Source: Planctomycetota bacterium
GTDB lineage: Bacteria; Planctomycetota; Planctomycetia; Gemmatales; Gemmataceae
Direction of reading: 5' to 3'
DNA length: 64,000 nucleotides
Assembly (NCBI GenBank): GCA_021807595.1
Contig: JAKBCS010000003.1
Location: 28,624-92,623 of the forward strand
The translations under genes were made by a program, and so were the position numbers. Below the pieces are notes generated by a model. That model had not been told where the DNA came from and did not search any database. It was given only the letters and a program-made list of their open reading frames with translations. The stretch's first letter is position 1, and the number at the start of each line of letters is the position of its first letter. Positions 26,601-34,628 of this stretch are shown piece after piece.

Positions 26601-27407
26601 GCGCGCGTGGTACCGTGGCTGATTCACATGCGCGGCGGCGATCTTCGACTGTTCCGAACGCACTTGTTGGTACCGCCGCTCGAAAGCGGAGCAGCGTTCC
26701 GCGGCCTCATCGCCATCGACGGCTCCGGCGATGCCGAACGCGCGCGCTCCTGTTTGGTCAACGAAAGTTTACTGCTCTCGGCTGCCGACGCCGTCTCGGT
26801 CGAGGGCATCGGCGCGCGCGTCCTGTTCAAACAGACGTTGTGCATCGCAAAAGGCAGCGCGCTGCGCTTGAAGCTCGATCCCGGTTTCTCCCGTTTGGCG
26901 AAAGATTTGCCGTTCGGCGGCAAGGCAAACGTCCAATGCCTCTTCGATCGCTCCACCGTTTCGGCCAACGGCTCGGTGTTGAATCTGTCCGACGTGGCCG
27001 CGCTAGGCCCGCCCGCCGATCCGATCGTTTTCCATTCTCACGATAGCGGCTTCGTCAATCTATTCGGAAATACGTCGCGTCCTTGTATGATACGCTACGA
27101 TGGCGAAGCGTTGGCGCGAGGATTGCTTCTGTGGCAGAGCGAGAATGATGCCTTCGATCGCCGGCTTTGGTTTGGAGGCTCGGGAGGCACGAACGAATTG
27201 CCCAAGAGCGCTCAACCGCGCGCATCCTGGACCGCTTTCTTGGGATCGCCGGTGATGCGCCAAGCCAAGGATATCGTCGTGCCCGTCGGCCACCATTTGG
27301 ACGGCGATCGCTGGTCGTTGGACCGCCTTCTTGGTTGGAAAGCTCCTGGGGCCAATTTAGAGAAATTGCGGCTGCCGGAGAAAGCGCCGATCAAGCTGCC
27401 TCGCTGA
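23637..27407 (+). CDS. Receptor-like Ser/Thr kinase with large beta-helix C-terminal half
   Basis: 1256 residues from MSSESAAKGP, with GGGAG 4 nt upstream of the ATG. The kinase domain spans about residues 18-290: Gly loop IATGGMGAVYKA, catalytic Lys in VALKVL, HRDIKPSNFLL, and DLG in place of DFG (LTDLGLA). The activation segment is intact (GTLDYMSPEQARD). A Lys/Arg-rich linker leads to one membrane helix (about 358-382, IGGAAAIVALVAGILVLSL). The C-terminal 870 residues lie outside the cytoplasm and contain many parallel-beta-helix-like strands (LTLQGIQLAF, LNLEDCTFSV, LHAARSTMICG). The topology is that of a receptor kinase. The ligand and the substrates are unknown. Confidence 0.9.
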   Translation: MSSESAAKGPRRNIRIGKYEVLSHIATGGMGAVYKARDTESGEDVALKVLSPEMAAKPVMVERFRREAKHAAKLRHENIVTLHEFGEANRTYYLVMEFVDGIDLHEFSNKQGPLDPKEALEIVLQACRALDHAYRQNVVHRDIKPSNFLLTEQNGKRVVKLTDLGLAREANNEEFRVTRAGTTVGTLDYMSPEQARDSGLADIRSDLYSLGGTWYHLLSGHAPFPKGGLGERLHRILNEIPLDIRACNPHVSEDMAAVVHRLLAKRPSQRYQTPAELLRDLEALQRGEVLLSPRQALEHLAQQEETPPKPPKNKKASRSADGRRTPRSVSNRVRVDGKSSKSTMEVPIPEDERTKSPYLWYGIGGAAAIVALVAGILVLSLRHGREDELRVEQTPNFEPVPQPPSQVPVFVPPNPKPDLVPGTVLKTGENPPVAAPPKKSTWPSLYRRTEKIDVAALRKEIEAPWTAPTVSGPSVRLVVGRLPSDPSGKTFISLAAACKEIPPGATGIVELRDNGPFYDLPAALDGRSLVIRAAKGYHPLLVWDVPRMLDEQRLARRKPEETFPSPVFLDISRGDLTLQGIQLAFQWPDSPSQGATVLRVRDGDLNLEDCTFSVGGKPRDGATIAQFLESPDPATPPAKRNDIHARKCRFSRCYLRGARMSVLDVKAPGSHILFDHCLLVGDEMPLLRIGAAHNRAVHLHAARSTMICGKTFLELHPVDMLDRTPALDWLGWDLLLTRKNPEVGGELVRLSDGIETSRMTWRAVNCLYGGWSYLLAGSTTVAATDLSGWHRLWNQGEGDAVQSDRWPTAVFPELAEVPANTYRNADTPVAFAASTSDEQLLGCDLSRLPPARDNWLSLTFDRYPFLVPEAPEESAPPEILPNGDGMYHGERLILDDKSDLGVYLAKMRTSARFAPEIVLHLGGSGNILTTPIRLKGCHLTLYFEPPEGKKEPLALVPAGRAVAEGLFDVEDGNLTIINGNLRFTNAAEARVVPWLIHMRGGDLRLFRTHLLVPPLESGAAFRGLIAIDGSGDAERARSCLVNESLLLSAADAVSVEGIGARVLFKQTLCIAKGSALRLKLDPGFSRLAKDLPFGGKANVQCLFDRSTVSANGSVLNLSDVAALGPPADPIVFHSHDSGFVNLFGNTSRPCMIRYDGEALARGLLLWQSENDAFDRRLWFGGSGGTNELPKSAQPRASWTAFLGSPVMRQAKDIVVPVGHHLDGDRWSLDRLLGWKAPGANLEKLRLPEKAPIKLPR

Positions 27408-27419
27408 GCGCCGGAGGAT

Positions 27420-27436
27420 CTACCCCGGAAGGGTAG
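27420..27436 (+). terminator. Short hairpin after the kinase gene
   Basis: CTACCC CGGAA GGGTAG forms a 6-bp stem 12 nt after the kinase stop and is followed by TTCTGTC. It is weak for an intrinsic terminator. Confidence 0.3.
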
Positions 27437-27558
27437 TTCTGTCAGAGCTGCGACAGTGTTGGGGCGGTTTTTCGAGCCGGTTCGTCTCCGCTCCCTGGCG
27501 GTCGCGGCTCGGATATTACCCTTTCGGTTTGCATATTGCCTAGTGATCGGATGTGAGC

Positions 27559-28746
27559 ATGCGTTTCGCGCTTCTGGGAGATCATCCCGATGGAATCGAC
27601 ATGGCCCTCGCCTTGGCGCAAACCGGACGACATCAAATCCTTGCCTTTACGACGACGCTTTCCGACGAAGTCCAACGCGGTCTCGGCTCGACAGCGCGGC
27701 GAATCGGCGATGTGGAGGAAGTGTTAGCGGATCCGGCCGTTGAGGCCGTCCTCGTCGCATCGCGGGCCGACCAACGCCCGGCGCACCTCCGCCGCGCCCT
27801 ACAATCCGAGCGACACGTTCTCTGCGTTCATCCCCCCGATCAATCGCCGGAGGTGGCCTACGAGGCGGCCATGCTCCGCAACGATACCGGCTGCGTCCTC
27901 TTGCCGCTGCTGCCCGAAGCGACCCATCCCGCTATCCGCCGCTTGGCCGAGTTCGTCCGCCGCAAAGAAGGCGACCGTTCGCCCGTCGGCGCGTTCCGTC
28001 TGCTCGATATTGAGCGCGGCGTCTCGGAGGAAGTCCTCGACGGCTTTGGGTTGCCCGGCCACAAACCGGCCTTTCCGGGTTGGGACATCCTCCGCACGAT
28101 CGGCGGAGAGATTCAAGAGGTATCGGCATTTGCCGAGGCGGAGGAGTTGCGCGAGGGCGAGCCGGTGTTGCTTGCCGGTCGATTCCAGGAGGGAGGTCTG
28201 TTTCAGGTTTCCCTCGTGCCGTGCCAGCAACAGCCGCGATGGCGCTTGAGTGTCCTCGGCAGTATGGGCCGAGTCGAATTATGTTTTCCTCAAGGCTGGA
28301 ACGGCCCGGCCATTCTCGACTGGCGCGACGCCGACGGCGAGCCGCGCGAGGAATACTGGCAACACGGGGATCCGTGGCCCGTCCTTATCGAGGCGTTCGA
28401 GCAGACAGTATCCCCATCGCCTTCCGAAGCGGGGGAGGGCAGCGAGCGGGGAGCCTTTCGCCTTTCTTGGCAAGACGCCATTCGAGCCTTGGAGTTGGAC
28501 GACGCGGCCCGGCGGGGCGTCGAGAAACGACGGTCCACGCTCCTCGAATATCCCGAAGCCACCGAGGAGGTCGGTTTCAAGGGCACGATGACGCTGCTCG
28601 GATGTTCGCTGCTGTGGGGTGTCCTTTTACTTCTCATCCTCTCTGTTTGGTGGCCTATATTCGGTTTTCTTATCGTGCCATTAATCGTGGTATTCCTCGG
28701 TTTGCAATTGCTGCGCTACCTCCTGCCGCCCCAGCGCGAGAAGTAA
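27559..28746 (+). CDS. Gfo/Idh-like protein with C-terminal membrane anchor
   Basis: 395 residues from the ATG at 27559 (MRFALLGDHPDGIDMALALA); a GTG lies two codons earlier. The N-terminal 120 residues look like the NAD-binding half of Gfo/Idh/MocA oxidoreductases: a beta-alpha start, then DVEEVLADPAVEAVLVASR, where the family has a very similar segment. The usual catalytic EKP is not visible (HPPDQSPEVAYEA at that position). The dinucleotide loop is GDHPDG rather than GxGxxG. Two C-terminal hydrophobic helices (LLGCSLLWGVLLLLILSVWW, FLIVPLIVVFLGLQLLRYLL) would anchor it to the membrane, which is unusual for the family. It may be a non-catalytic homologue. Confidence 0.65.
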   Translation: MRFALLGDHPDGIDMALALAQTGRHQILAFTTTLSDEVQRGLGSTARRIGDVEEVLADPAVEAVLVASRADQRPAHLRRALQSERHVLCVHPPDQSPEVAYEAAMLRNDTGCVLLPLLPEATHPAIRRLAEFVRRKEGDRSPVGAFRLLDIERGVSEEVLDGFGLPGHKPAFPGWDILRTIGGEIQEVSAFAEAEELREGEPVLLAGRFQEGGLFQVSLVPCQQQPRWRLSVLGSMGRVELCFPQGWNGPAILDWRDADGEPREEYWQHGDPWPVLIEAFEQTVSPSPSEAGEGSERGAFRLSWQDAIRALELDDAARRGVEKRRSTLLEYPEATEEVGFKGTMTLLGCSLLWGVLLLLILSVWWPIFGFLIVPLIVVFLGLQLLRYLLPPQREK

Positions 28747-28767
28747 TTCCTCTCCCCCCCAGCGAAT

Positions 28768-28838
28768 CCGGTCGTCGGTTGGCCGCGATGCGGAGCGCGA
28801 GGGCCTAGCGCTCCGCATCGCGGCCAACCGACGACCGG
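28768..28838. terminator. 31-bp perfect hairpin between two plus-strand genes
   Basis: The arms 28768-28798 and 28808-28838 are exact complements over 31 bp around a 9-nt loop (GAGGGCCTA). The stem starts CCGGTCGTCGGTTGGCCGCG. It lies 22 bp after the Gfo/Idh-like gene and 85 bp before the PAC2 gene. It is longer and more perfect than an ordinary terminator and has no T-run. It could be a terminator, an RNA processing site or a copy of a palindromic repeat family. Confidence 0.7.
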
Positions 28839-28923
28839 TGGACATTCTTGTACCCCTCTGGTAGTTTTATCTCGATGGGCCGATGCGGCTGGGATAACGA
28901 GAACCTGGAAAAAAATCTCTCTC

Positions 28924-29772
28924 ATGGCGAACGCAATATCCGACCTGATTCGCTTCCTCCATCGTCCCGCGCTCCGCGACGCCACGTTGGTGCTTGCCTT
29001 CGATGGTTGGATGGACGGTGGCGACGTGTCCACCGGCACGGTCCAGCGTCTGGTCGATCTGTTGCAAGCAAAGCCGGTCGTGGAGATCGATCCCGATTCG
29101 TTCTACATTTACAATTTCCCCGGCACGATGGAATTGGCCGCTCTCTTTCGTCCCAGCATCGAGATCGAAGACGGACTCATTAAAGCCATCGACCTTCCCA
29201 CGGCAAAATTCTTTTGTCACGAAACGGCCAATCTCCTGCTCTTTCTCGGCAAAGAACCGAATCTGCGCTGGCCCACCTTCGCCGAGTGTATGTTGGCCGT
29301 CATCGACGTTTTCCAGGTGCGACGCATCCTTTTTGTCGGTTCGTTCGGCGGGACGGTTCCTCACACGCGCGAGCCGCGCCTGCACGTCACCTGCTCCGAC
29401 GCGGAGATGCTGCCGGAGATGGAACCGTATGCTTCGCGGCGAACCGCCTACGAAGGACCGGGTTCCTTCGCCAGTTATCTGATGACGCGAGTCTGCGAAA
29501 CCGGCGCGCGCATGGCCACGCTGGCCGCCGAGATACCCGGCTACTTGCAAGGCCCGAATCCCGTGTGCATTGAGGCCGTCACGCGCCGCCTGGCCAAGAT
29601 TCTTCAATTGCCGCTCGACCTTGCGCCGCTGCGCGCGGCCAGCACCGAATGGGAACTGGCCGTGACGGCGACTATCGAGAAGGACGAAGACACGAGCGGC
29701 AAAGTGCGCGAGATGGAAGAGGCATACGATAACGAATTGTTGCGTAGCGGCGAAAGTGAAGAAGCCGTTTAG
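28924..29772 (+). CDS. PAC2-family protein
   Basis: 282 residues from MANAISDLIRFLHRPALRDA. The sequence matches the PAC2 (proteasome assembly chaperone 2-like, COG2047/DUF75) family: LVLAFDGWMDGGDVSTGTVQ at the start, PDSFYIYNFPG, RRILFVGSFGGTVPHTREPR, then AYEGPGSFASYLMTRVCETG. In archaea and actinobacteria the family is linked to proteasomes, but its role in planctomycetes is unknown. There is no proteasome gene in the window. The C-terminal 40 residues are charged and probably helical. Confidence 0.88.
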   Translation: MANAISDLIRFLHRPALRDATLVLAFDGWMDGGDVSTGTVQRLVDLLQAKPVVEIDPDSFYIYNFPGTMELAALFRPSIEIEDGLIKAIDLPTAKFFCHETANLLLFLGKEPNLRWPTFAECMLAVIDVFQVRRILFVGSFGGTVPHTREPRLHVTCSDAEMLPEMEPYASRRTAYEGPGSFASYLMTRVCETGARMATLAAEIPGYLQGPNPVCIEAVTRRLAKILQLPLDLAPLRAASTEWELAVTATIEKDEDTSGKVREMEEAYDNELLRSGESEEAV

Positions 29773-29836
29773 CCGCAAACCGAGAAGTATCCCTCTGTTC
29801 TCAGGAGGAGAGGGGGGCTTTGCGGATAGTCTTTTT
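29773..29836 (+). terminator. Probable terminator of the PAC2 gene
   Basis: CCGCAAA (29773-29779) pairs with TTTGCGG (29819-29825). Inside it CCCTCT can pair with AGAGGG, and a CTTTTTG run follows at 29831-29837. The site is directly after the PAC2 stop. Confidence 0.45.
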
Positions 29837-29908
29837 GCCGCGAACCGATGGACATTGCAGTGGTCTGCCCTGCCATCGAATCGCGGCCAGAGGATACGAC
29901 TTATCGCA

Positions 29909-32035
29909 CTACTTGTTCTCGCCGTTCAACTCGATGCGGCAAGTGTAGCCCAATTGCGGATCGCCTCGTTCGAGCAGCGATTCGCACAGCGTTCGCAAGC
30001 TCGGTTCCACCTTCAGCGACTTTTCCTTACCGTCGAGGAAAACCCGCACCGCTTTGCCGAAGTCGAGGTTCCTGCCATCGAGATTAAGACACAATGCGTT
30101 TACTTTGTGTGTCTTTAGGTCGATGCGATTGTCTCGAATAACGGCGTCGATGCTGCCTCCCTTGGCCGGATGGGAGACCGCCAGCCAATAGAAATGGTCC
30201 ACGACCGCATCGGTCAAATCCCAGGTGAGATGGCGCGGCGCGGCCTTGCGCGCGAAGGGGTACATCTCTTTGATCTTGTCGCGGTCGGGCAGTCCGCCGT
30301 GGCCAAACCCTTTCTTAAGCTCCATTTCAACGGGATAGTCTCCCTTATTCTCGCCTTTCAATTTCTCGATTTGCTTGTTGAACGCCTCGCAGCGTTCGCG
30401 GCGTCCGTAGGCGTTGTCGTTCTCGCCGATCATAAAGGTGAAGCGTGTATTACGCAGCGTTCGCGGCGAGATAGCCCCGTCGGTGGGAGCGGCGGCGCTG
30501 CTGTGAACGGCGGCAAAGCGATCGGGAATTTTCGGTCCCAGGAAGAACGCGCCGTACCCGCCGTGCGAGTAGCCCATGAGGTATACTTTGTCCGCATCCA
30601 CGTCGCCGAAAAGCAAAAACTGTCGGATCAAGTTGGCGAGCAATGGCGGGACGTAATCGTCGTAGAATCCATTCCAGGTATCGTTGGGCGCACGCAGCGC
30701 GAGATATTGATAGCCGCCGACGCTCGGTTGATCGCGGTAATAATTTTGCATGATACGCCACTGGCTGTCGTTGACTTGCTTGGGCGCTCCGCCGCCGCCG
30801 TGCATGGCGATGAACAAAGGCCAACCGTTGGCCGGTCTTTTGCCCACTTTGCGGATCGTGTAAGCACTGGTGTATTTGTCGAAACGCACTTGGTTCTGCG
30901 CGAAATCATTCTTGACCCTCTCGTGCTGCGGAGCTTCTCGATACGATTTCCAAACCACTCGGCGCACCGCCTCCTCGTGCCGCGCCAGCAAGCGATCGAA
31001 CGACACGTCGAAACCCCACTTCCTCCGTTCCTCCGCGCCGGCGGCGAAGTACGCCTTCACTGCTTTTTCGATGCGCTCGGTCTGCTCTTGCGTTAGCGCC
31101 GCCTTGCCTTCCTCCTTGGGCTTAGCGGTTTCGGCGCGGGCATAGCGATCGGTGACGTTCTCGGCAAACACTTCTTTTTGATCGGGTGCCCACACCAGGG
31201 GAAAGAGAACCTCGGTACGCCGAAAACTGGAAGCATAAATGGCATGTCGGGGCGAATCCTTTTGTGCTTTGGCGGCAATGCCGGTGAACCAACCGCGATC
31301 CAGTCCCTTCGAGTCCGGCTCGGCCGCGCCGGCGAAGTGCCAACCGTCGTCCCAGATTTCGACCCAGGTATGATTGCCGCTCTTGTCCGCCCACAACGGC
31401 GTCCCCGCCAAACGCGCCGGCACGCCCACGCTTCGGCAAGCATCGCTCAACAGGATCGACAAGCCGGTACACGTCGCCCTGCCCTGGGCAATCGTTTCCT
31501 TGGGACTTTGATGCGGCTGCTTGCGTTCGCGGGAATAGCGAACCTTCAGCTTGGGGAAGATCGTCTCGTTGAGCCGTCGTGCCGCTTGGCCGGAAGTCTT
31601 GCAGTCTTTCACGAGCGGCGCGCACAACTCGTACAACTCCTTCCGCCACGAATCGCGCGCCTCATCCACGTTGGCATAAGCGAGGACATCGTTGAGGAAA
31701 ATGTCTTCTGGAATCTTTGCCCCCCAAGGAGACTCCTTGCGTACCTTGTACGCCAACTCGACGTTGGACAGCAAAAAGTCACAACGGAGAGAACGCAAAT
31801 CGCGCGGCGGCATGTTGGCAATCAGAAAAGTCATCCCCTTGCTCTGCTCGCCCGGAACCGTCTTCAGCGCTTTCTCCAACTCGACGCGATTGTCTCCGGC
31901 TCGTCGCAGCGCCTTTTCGATTTCTTCCGGCCAACGCTTCGCCTTCTCCTCACCCGCTCGCGGGGGAGACGAAATCGAAGAGGCAGCCAGCAAAGCCAAT
32001 CCAAGGGACACTCGAACGATCGCGTTAGTCTTCAT
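29909..32035 (-). CDS. Secreted transglutaminase-like domain fused to an alpha/beta hydrolase
   Basis: 708 residues from MKTNAIVRVSLGLALLAASSISS (signal peptide). The first half contains a transglutaminase-core domain: catalytic Cys in GRATCTGLSILLSDACRSVG, His in NHTWVEIWDDGWH and Asp in the following strand (AAEPDSKGLD). After a charged linker the second half is an alpha/beta hydrolase of the secreted esterase/phospholipase type: WPLFIAMHGGGGAPKQ, nucleophile elbow MGYSHGGYGAFFLG, and a late His in GFGHGGLPDRDK. The combination would allow cleavage or cross-linking of peptides and of esters by one exported protein. I know the domains separately; their pairing is the odd feature. Substrates unknown. 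Confidence 0.82.
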   Translation of the reverse strand: MKTNAIVRVSLGLALLAASSISSPPRAGEEKAKRWPEEIEKALRRAGDNRVELEKALKTVPGEQSKGMTFLIANMPPRDLRSLRCDFLLSNVELAYKVRKESPWGAKIPEDIFLNDVLAYANVDEARDSWRKELYELCAPLVKDCKTSGQAARRLNETIFPKLKVRYSRERKQPHQSPKETIAQGRATCTGLSILLSDACRSVGVPARLAGTPLWADKSGNHTWVEIWDDGWHFAGAAEPDSKGLDRGWFTGIAAKAQKDSPRHAIYASSFRRTEVLFPLVWAPDQKEVFAENVTDRYARAETAKPKEEGKAALTQEQTERIEKAVKAYFAAGAEERRKWGFDVSFDRLLARHEEAVRRVVWKSYREAPQHERVKNDFAQNQVRFDKYTSAYTIRKVGKRPANGWPLFIAMHGGGGAPKQVNDSQWRIMQNYYRDQPSVGGYQYLALRAPNDTWNGFYDDYVPPLLANLIRQFLLFGDVDADKVYLMGYSHGGYGAFFLGPKIPDRFAAVHSSAAAPTDGAISPRTLRNTRFTFMIGENDNAYGRRERCEAFNKQIEKLKGENKGDYPVEMELKKGFGHGGLPDRDKIKEMYPFARKAAPRHLTWDLTDAVVDHFYWLAVSHPAKGGSIDAVIRDNRIDLKTHKVNALCLNLDGRNLDFGKAVRVFLDGKEKSLKVEPSLRTLCESLLERGDPQLGYTCRIELNGENK

Positions 32036-32381
32036 CGCCATCTCCAAGGGAGACCGGAAAGCAGCCCGAAAATACCCCAGTGCGTTTTACGACTCCAACG
32101 CGGTGAAGGCACATCGGTGCGCGAAACACGAACGATTCGAGGTCGTCCTCCGGTTTTCGTTGTGTCTTGTGAAATGTTGCAATCGAATTCGTTCCGTAGC
32201 CAGCGCGTCGAACGGTAAAATAGGAATTGTCATTCCGCCGACGAGTCGATATGAGGATTTGGCGAGAGACTGCGGAAGGTCTATCGCAAGACGCGGCGGA
32301 GAAGCGTAAGATAGAGGTAGAGAAGCGTTTCTCCGGTTCGCACTGGAGCAGCGGGATACTCCTCCGAGGAGGAAACGAGGT
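32036..32381. other. 346-bp divergent intergenic region
   Basis: It lies between the transglutaminase-hydrolase gene and the 2-oxoacid dehydrogenase operon and must hold promoters for both. A strong Shine-Dalgarno run (GAGGAGGAAA) precedes the E1 alpha ATG. I found no repeat, RNA gene or convincing ORF here. Confidence 0.4.
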
Positions 32382-33491
32382 ATGCCGACGGAAAATAAAA
32401 TCTTCGGGAGCGAGGGGGTGGCCCTGCTCGCTCCCGAAGTACGCAGCGGCCGGGAAACACTGCCCGCGGAACGCTGCTTAGAAATCCACCGGATCATGGT
32501 TCGCAGCCGCGTCATGGAAGAGCGGACGATTAAGATGAGCAAGTCGGGACAGGGGTATTTCTGGATCGGTGGGCCGGGTGAGGAAGCATTCAACACCTGT
32601 CTCGGATTGCAAGTCAAAAAAGGCCGCGGCCCCTCCTACGATTATCTCCACCTTCACTATCGCAACAGCGCCACCCTCGTCGCTCTGGGTATGCCGGTCG
32701 CGGACGGCATTCGCCAAATGGCTATGACCGCCACCGACCCGCACTCGATGGGGCGCAATTTCATCGGCCACTTCGCTTGCCGCGACTGGAATGTCTTGCC
32801 GGTCACCTCGGTCATCGAAGTGCAGCACGTCATGGCTCCGGGCACGGCGATGGTGCAGAAACGATTCGGCGGCGATGGCATCACCATCGTCACCGGCGGT
32901 GATGCCGGCAGCGCGGAGGGCGATTTCGCCTCCTGTCTGGTCTGGTGCAGCCGGCCGGGCAAGGAATTGCCGGTGTTGATTGTCGTCACCAACAACGGTT
33001 GGGGCATCTCCACATCGGCGAGCAGTCAGCACGGCGAAAGAAATATCTGCGATCGCGGCAAGGCGTTCGGCATTCGCGGCGAAGTCGTCGATGGCAACGA
33101 TGTCGTGGCCAGCTGGCACGCAGTTCGCCGAGGGATGGACTATTGCCGTCGAGAACGACGGCCTTACTTGCTTGAGGCGAAAGTCTCGCGACTCTACGGG
33201 CATTCGTCTTCTAGTGGAGCGCAGCGCGTGGCCCACGAAGACGATCCCATCGAACTATTCGAGCGCAAACTGCTCGATACAGGTCTCGTCGATAGTCTAA
33301 CTCTCGATCAAGCGCACGAGGAAGCCGATGCGGAAGTCGAAGCGGCGGTCGAGCAGGTCTTGAACGAGCCGATGCCCACTGCCGCCGATGTGGAGCGATA
33401 CACCTACGCGCCCAGCACGGTCGATGCGGTTTATCCAGAAGATTACACGGGACTGCCGGGATATGAATTGTCGGTACTCCGGAAGCCTTAG
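32382..33491 (+). CDS. 2-oxoacid dehydrogenase E1 component, alpha subunit
   Basis: 369 residues from MPTENKIFGSEGVALLAPEV with GAGGAGGAAA upstream. The thiamine diphosphate fold is present: YLHLHYRNSATLVALGM, MGRNFIGHFACRDWNVLPVT, and the TPP/Mg motif GDAGSAEGDFASCLVWCSRPG, closing with LIVVTNNGWGIS near residue 200. Sequence style and gene order (alpha, beta, E2) point to the branched-chain or acetoin type rather than the single-chain pyruvate E1. It decarboxylates a 2-oxoacid and passes the acyl group to E2. It overlaps nothing and is followed by E1 beta after 29 bp. The E3 gene (dihydrolipoamide dehydrogenase) is not in the window. Confidence 0.93.
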   Translation: MPTENKIFGSEGVALLAPEVRSGRETLPAERCLEIHRIMVRSRVMEERTIKMSKSGQGYFWIGGPGEEAFNTCLGLQVKKGRGPSYDYLHLHYRNSATLVALGMPVADGIRQMAMTATDPHSMGRNFIGHFACRDWNVLPVTSVIEVQHVMAPGTAMVQKRFGGDGITIVTGGDAGSAEGDFASCLVWCSRPGKELPVLIVVTNNGWGISTSASSQHGERNICDRGKAFGIRGEVVDGNDVVASWHAVRRGMDYCRRERRPYLLEAKVSRLYGHSSSSGAQRVAHEDDPIELFERKLLDTGLVDSLTLDQAHEEADAEVEAAVEQVLNEPMPTAADVERYTYAPSTVDAVYPEDYTGLPGYELSVLRKP

Positions 33492-33520
33492 CCGCCGATT
33501 CGTCTCCATAGAGGACTTTC

Positions 33521-34579
33521 ATGGCCACGTTGGTACAAGCCGTTCGTTTGGCGCTGCGCTACGGTGAAGAACATCTCGGCGTCACGGATGTTTTCGGCGA
33601 AGATGTCGGGCCGCCTTTGGGCGGGGTGTTCACGGCCACGCAGGGACTGAAAACGGCTTGGAATTCGCCCCTCGATGAGCGCGGCATCATCGGGGCGGCC
33701 ATGGGCATCGCCTATGCCGGCGGACGGCCCGTCGCCGAGATCCAATTCTGCGATTATGGCTTTAATACCATCGACCTGCTCAAGGTGGCGGGCAATCAGC
33801 GCTGGGCGGGCGCGGGCAATTACGAGTTGCCGATGGTGGTGATGACGCCCAGCGGTTCCGGCATTCGCGGCAGTCTCTACCATTCGCATTCCTTCGAGAG
33901 TTGGGCGAGTCGATTGGCCGGGTGGAAGATCGTTATGCCCAGCAATCCGCTCGACGCCTACGGCCTGATGCTGTCGGCCATCGTCGATCCCAATCCGGTG
34001 CTGGTGCTGTTGCCCAAGGCGTTGTTGCGAGTGCGCGGCGACAAGAAGATACCCGGTGAACCGGACGGCGAGGACGAATTGAAATCGCGCATCGACGCAC
34101 CCGTAGGGGATCGGGGCAATTGGCAGCCGCGTTGGCCGGAACTGAAGCCGTATTTTGTCCCGCTCGGCTCGGCGTCGCTAGTCCGCGAAGGCGTCGATGC
34201 CACGGTCGTCAGCTATGGCCGAACTCTACCCCTATGCGTGCAGGCGGCGGACAAGTTGGCCGAAGAGACGGGCAAACAATGCGACATTCTCGATCTGCGC
34301 AGTATTTTCCCCTACGATTGGAAAGCGATCTCCGATAGCGTCCGTAAGACGGGGCGCGTGCTGATCGTCAACGAGGATACCGAGGTGACGAACTTTGGCG
34401 AACACCTGTTGCGCCGAATCATCGACGAGCATTTCTACGATTTGTTGGTCCGTCCGCGCCTGCTCGCCGGTAAGCATGTACCGGGGATCGGCCTCAATCA
34501 AGTGTACGAACAAAATACCGTGCCGCAGCTGCCGGGCATCCGCGAAACCCTGCGGTCGGTCCTTACGGAAGAGGCTTAG
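33521..34579 (+). CDS. 2-oxoacid dehydrogenase E1 component, beta subunit
   Basis: 352 residues from MATLVQAVRLALRYGEEHLG. It shows the transketolase-type pyrimidine-binding region (DVFGEDVGPPLGGVFTATQG, AEIQFCDYGFNTIDLLKV, GSGIRGSLYHSHSFESWASR) and the C-terminal transketolase domain (YGRTLPLCVQAADKLAEETG, DILDLRSIFPYDWKAI, NEDTEVTNFGEHLLRRI). It pairs with the alpha subunit encoded 29 bp upstream to form the alpha2beta2 E1 that needs thiamine diphosphate. The E2 gene follows 49 bp later, so the three genes are an operon. Confidence 0.93.
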   Translation: MATLVQAVRLALRYGEEHLGVTDVFGEDVGPPLGGVFTATQGLKTAWNSPLDERGIIGAAMGIAYAGGRPVAEIQFCDYGFNTIDLLKVAGNQRWAGAGNYELPMVVMTPSGSGIRGSLYHSHSFESWASRLAGWKIVMPSNPLDAYGLMLSAIVDPNPVLVLLPKALLRVRGDKKIPGEPDGEDELKSRIDAPVGDRGNWQPRWPELKPYFVPLGSASLVREGVDATVVSYGRTLPLCVQAADKLAEETGKQCDILDLRSIFPYDWKAISDSVRKTGRVLIVNEDTEVTNFGEHLLRRIIDEHFYDLLVRPRLLAGKHVPGIGLNQVYEQNTVPQLPGIRETLRSVLTEEA

Positions 34580-34628
34580 ACGACTCGGCGTCGGAAGCCG
34601 CCGAGTATCAATTTCGGTGAGGATCATC

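Noticed and set aside
28768-28838. Terminal inverted repeat of an insertion sequence
   Set aside because: The two arms are adjacent with a 9-nt loop and no transposase gene lies between or beside them.
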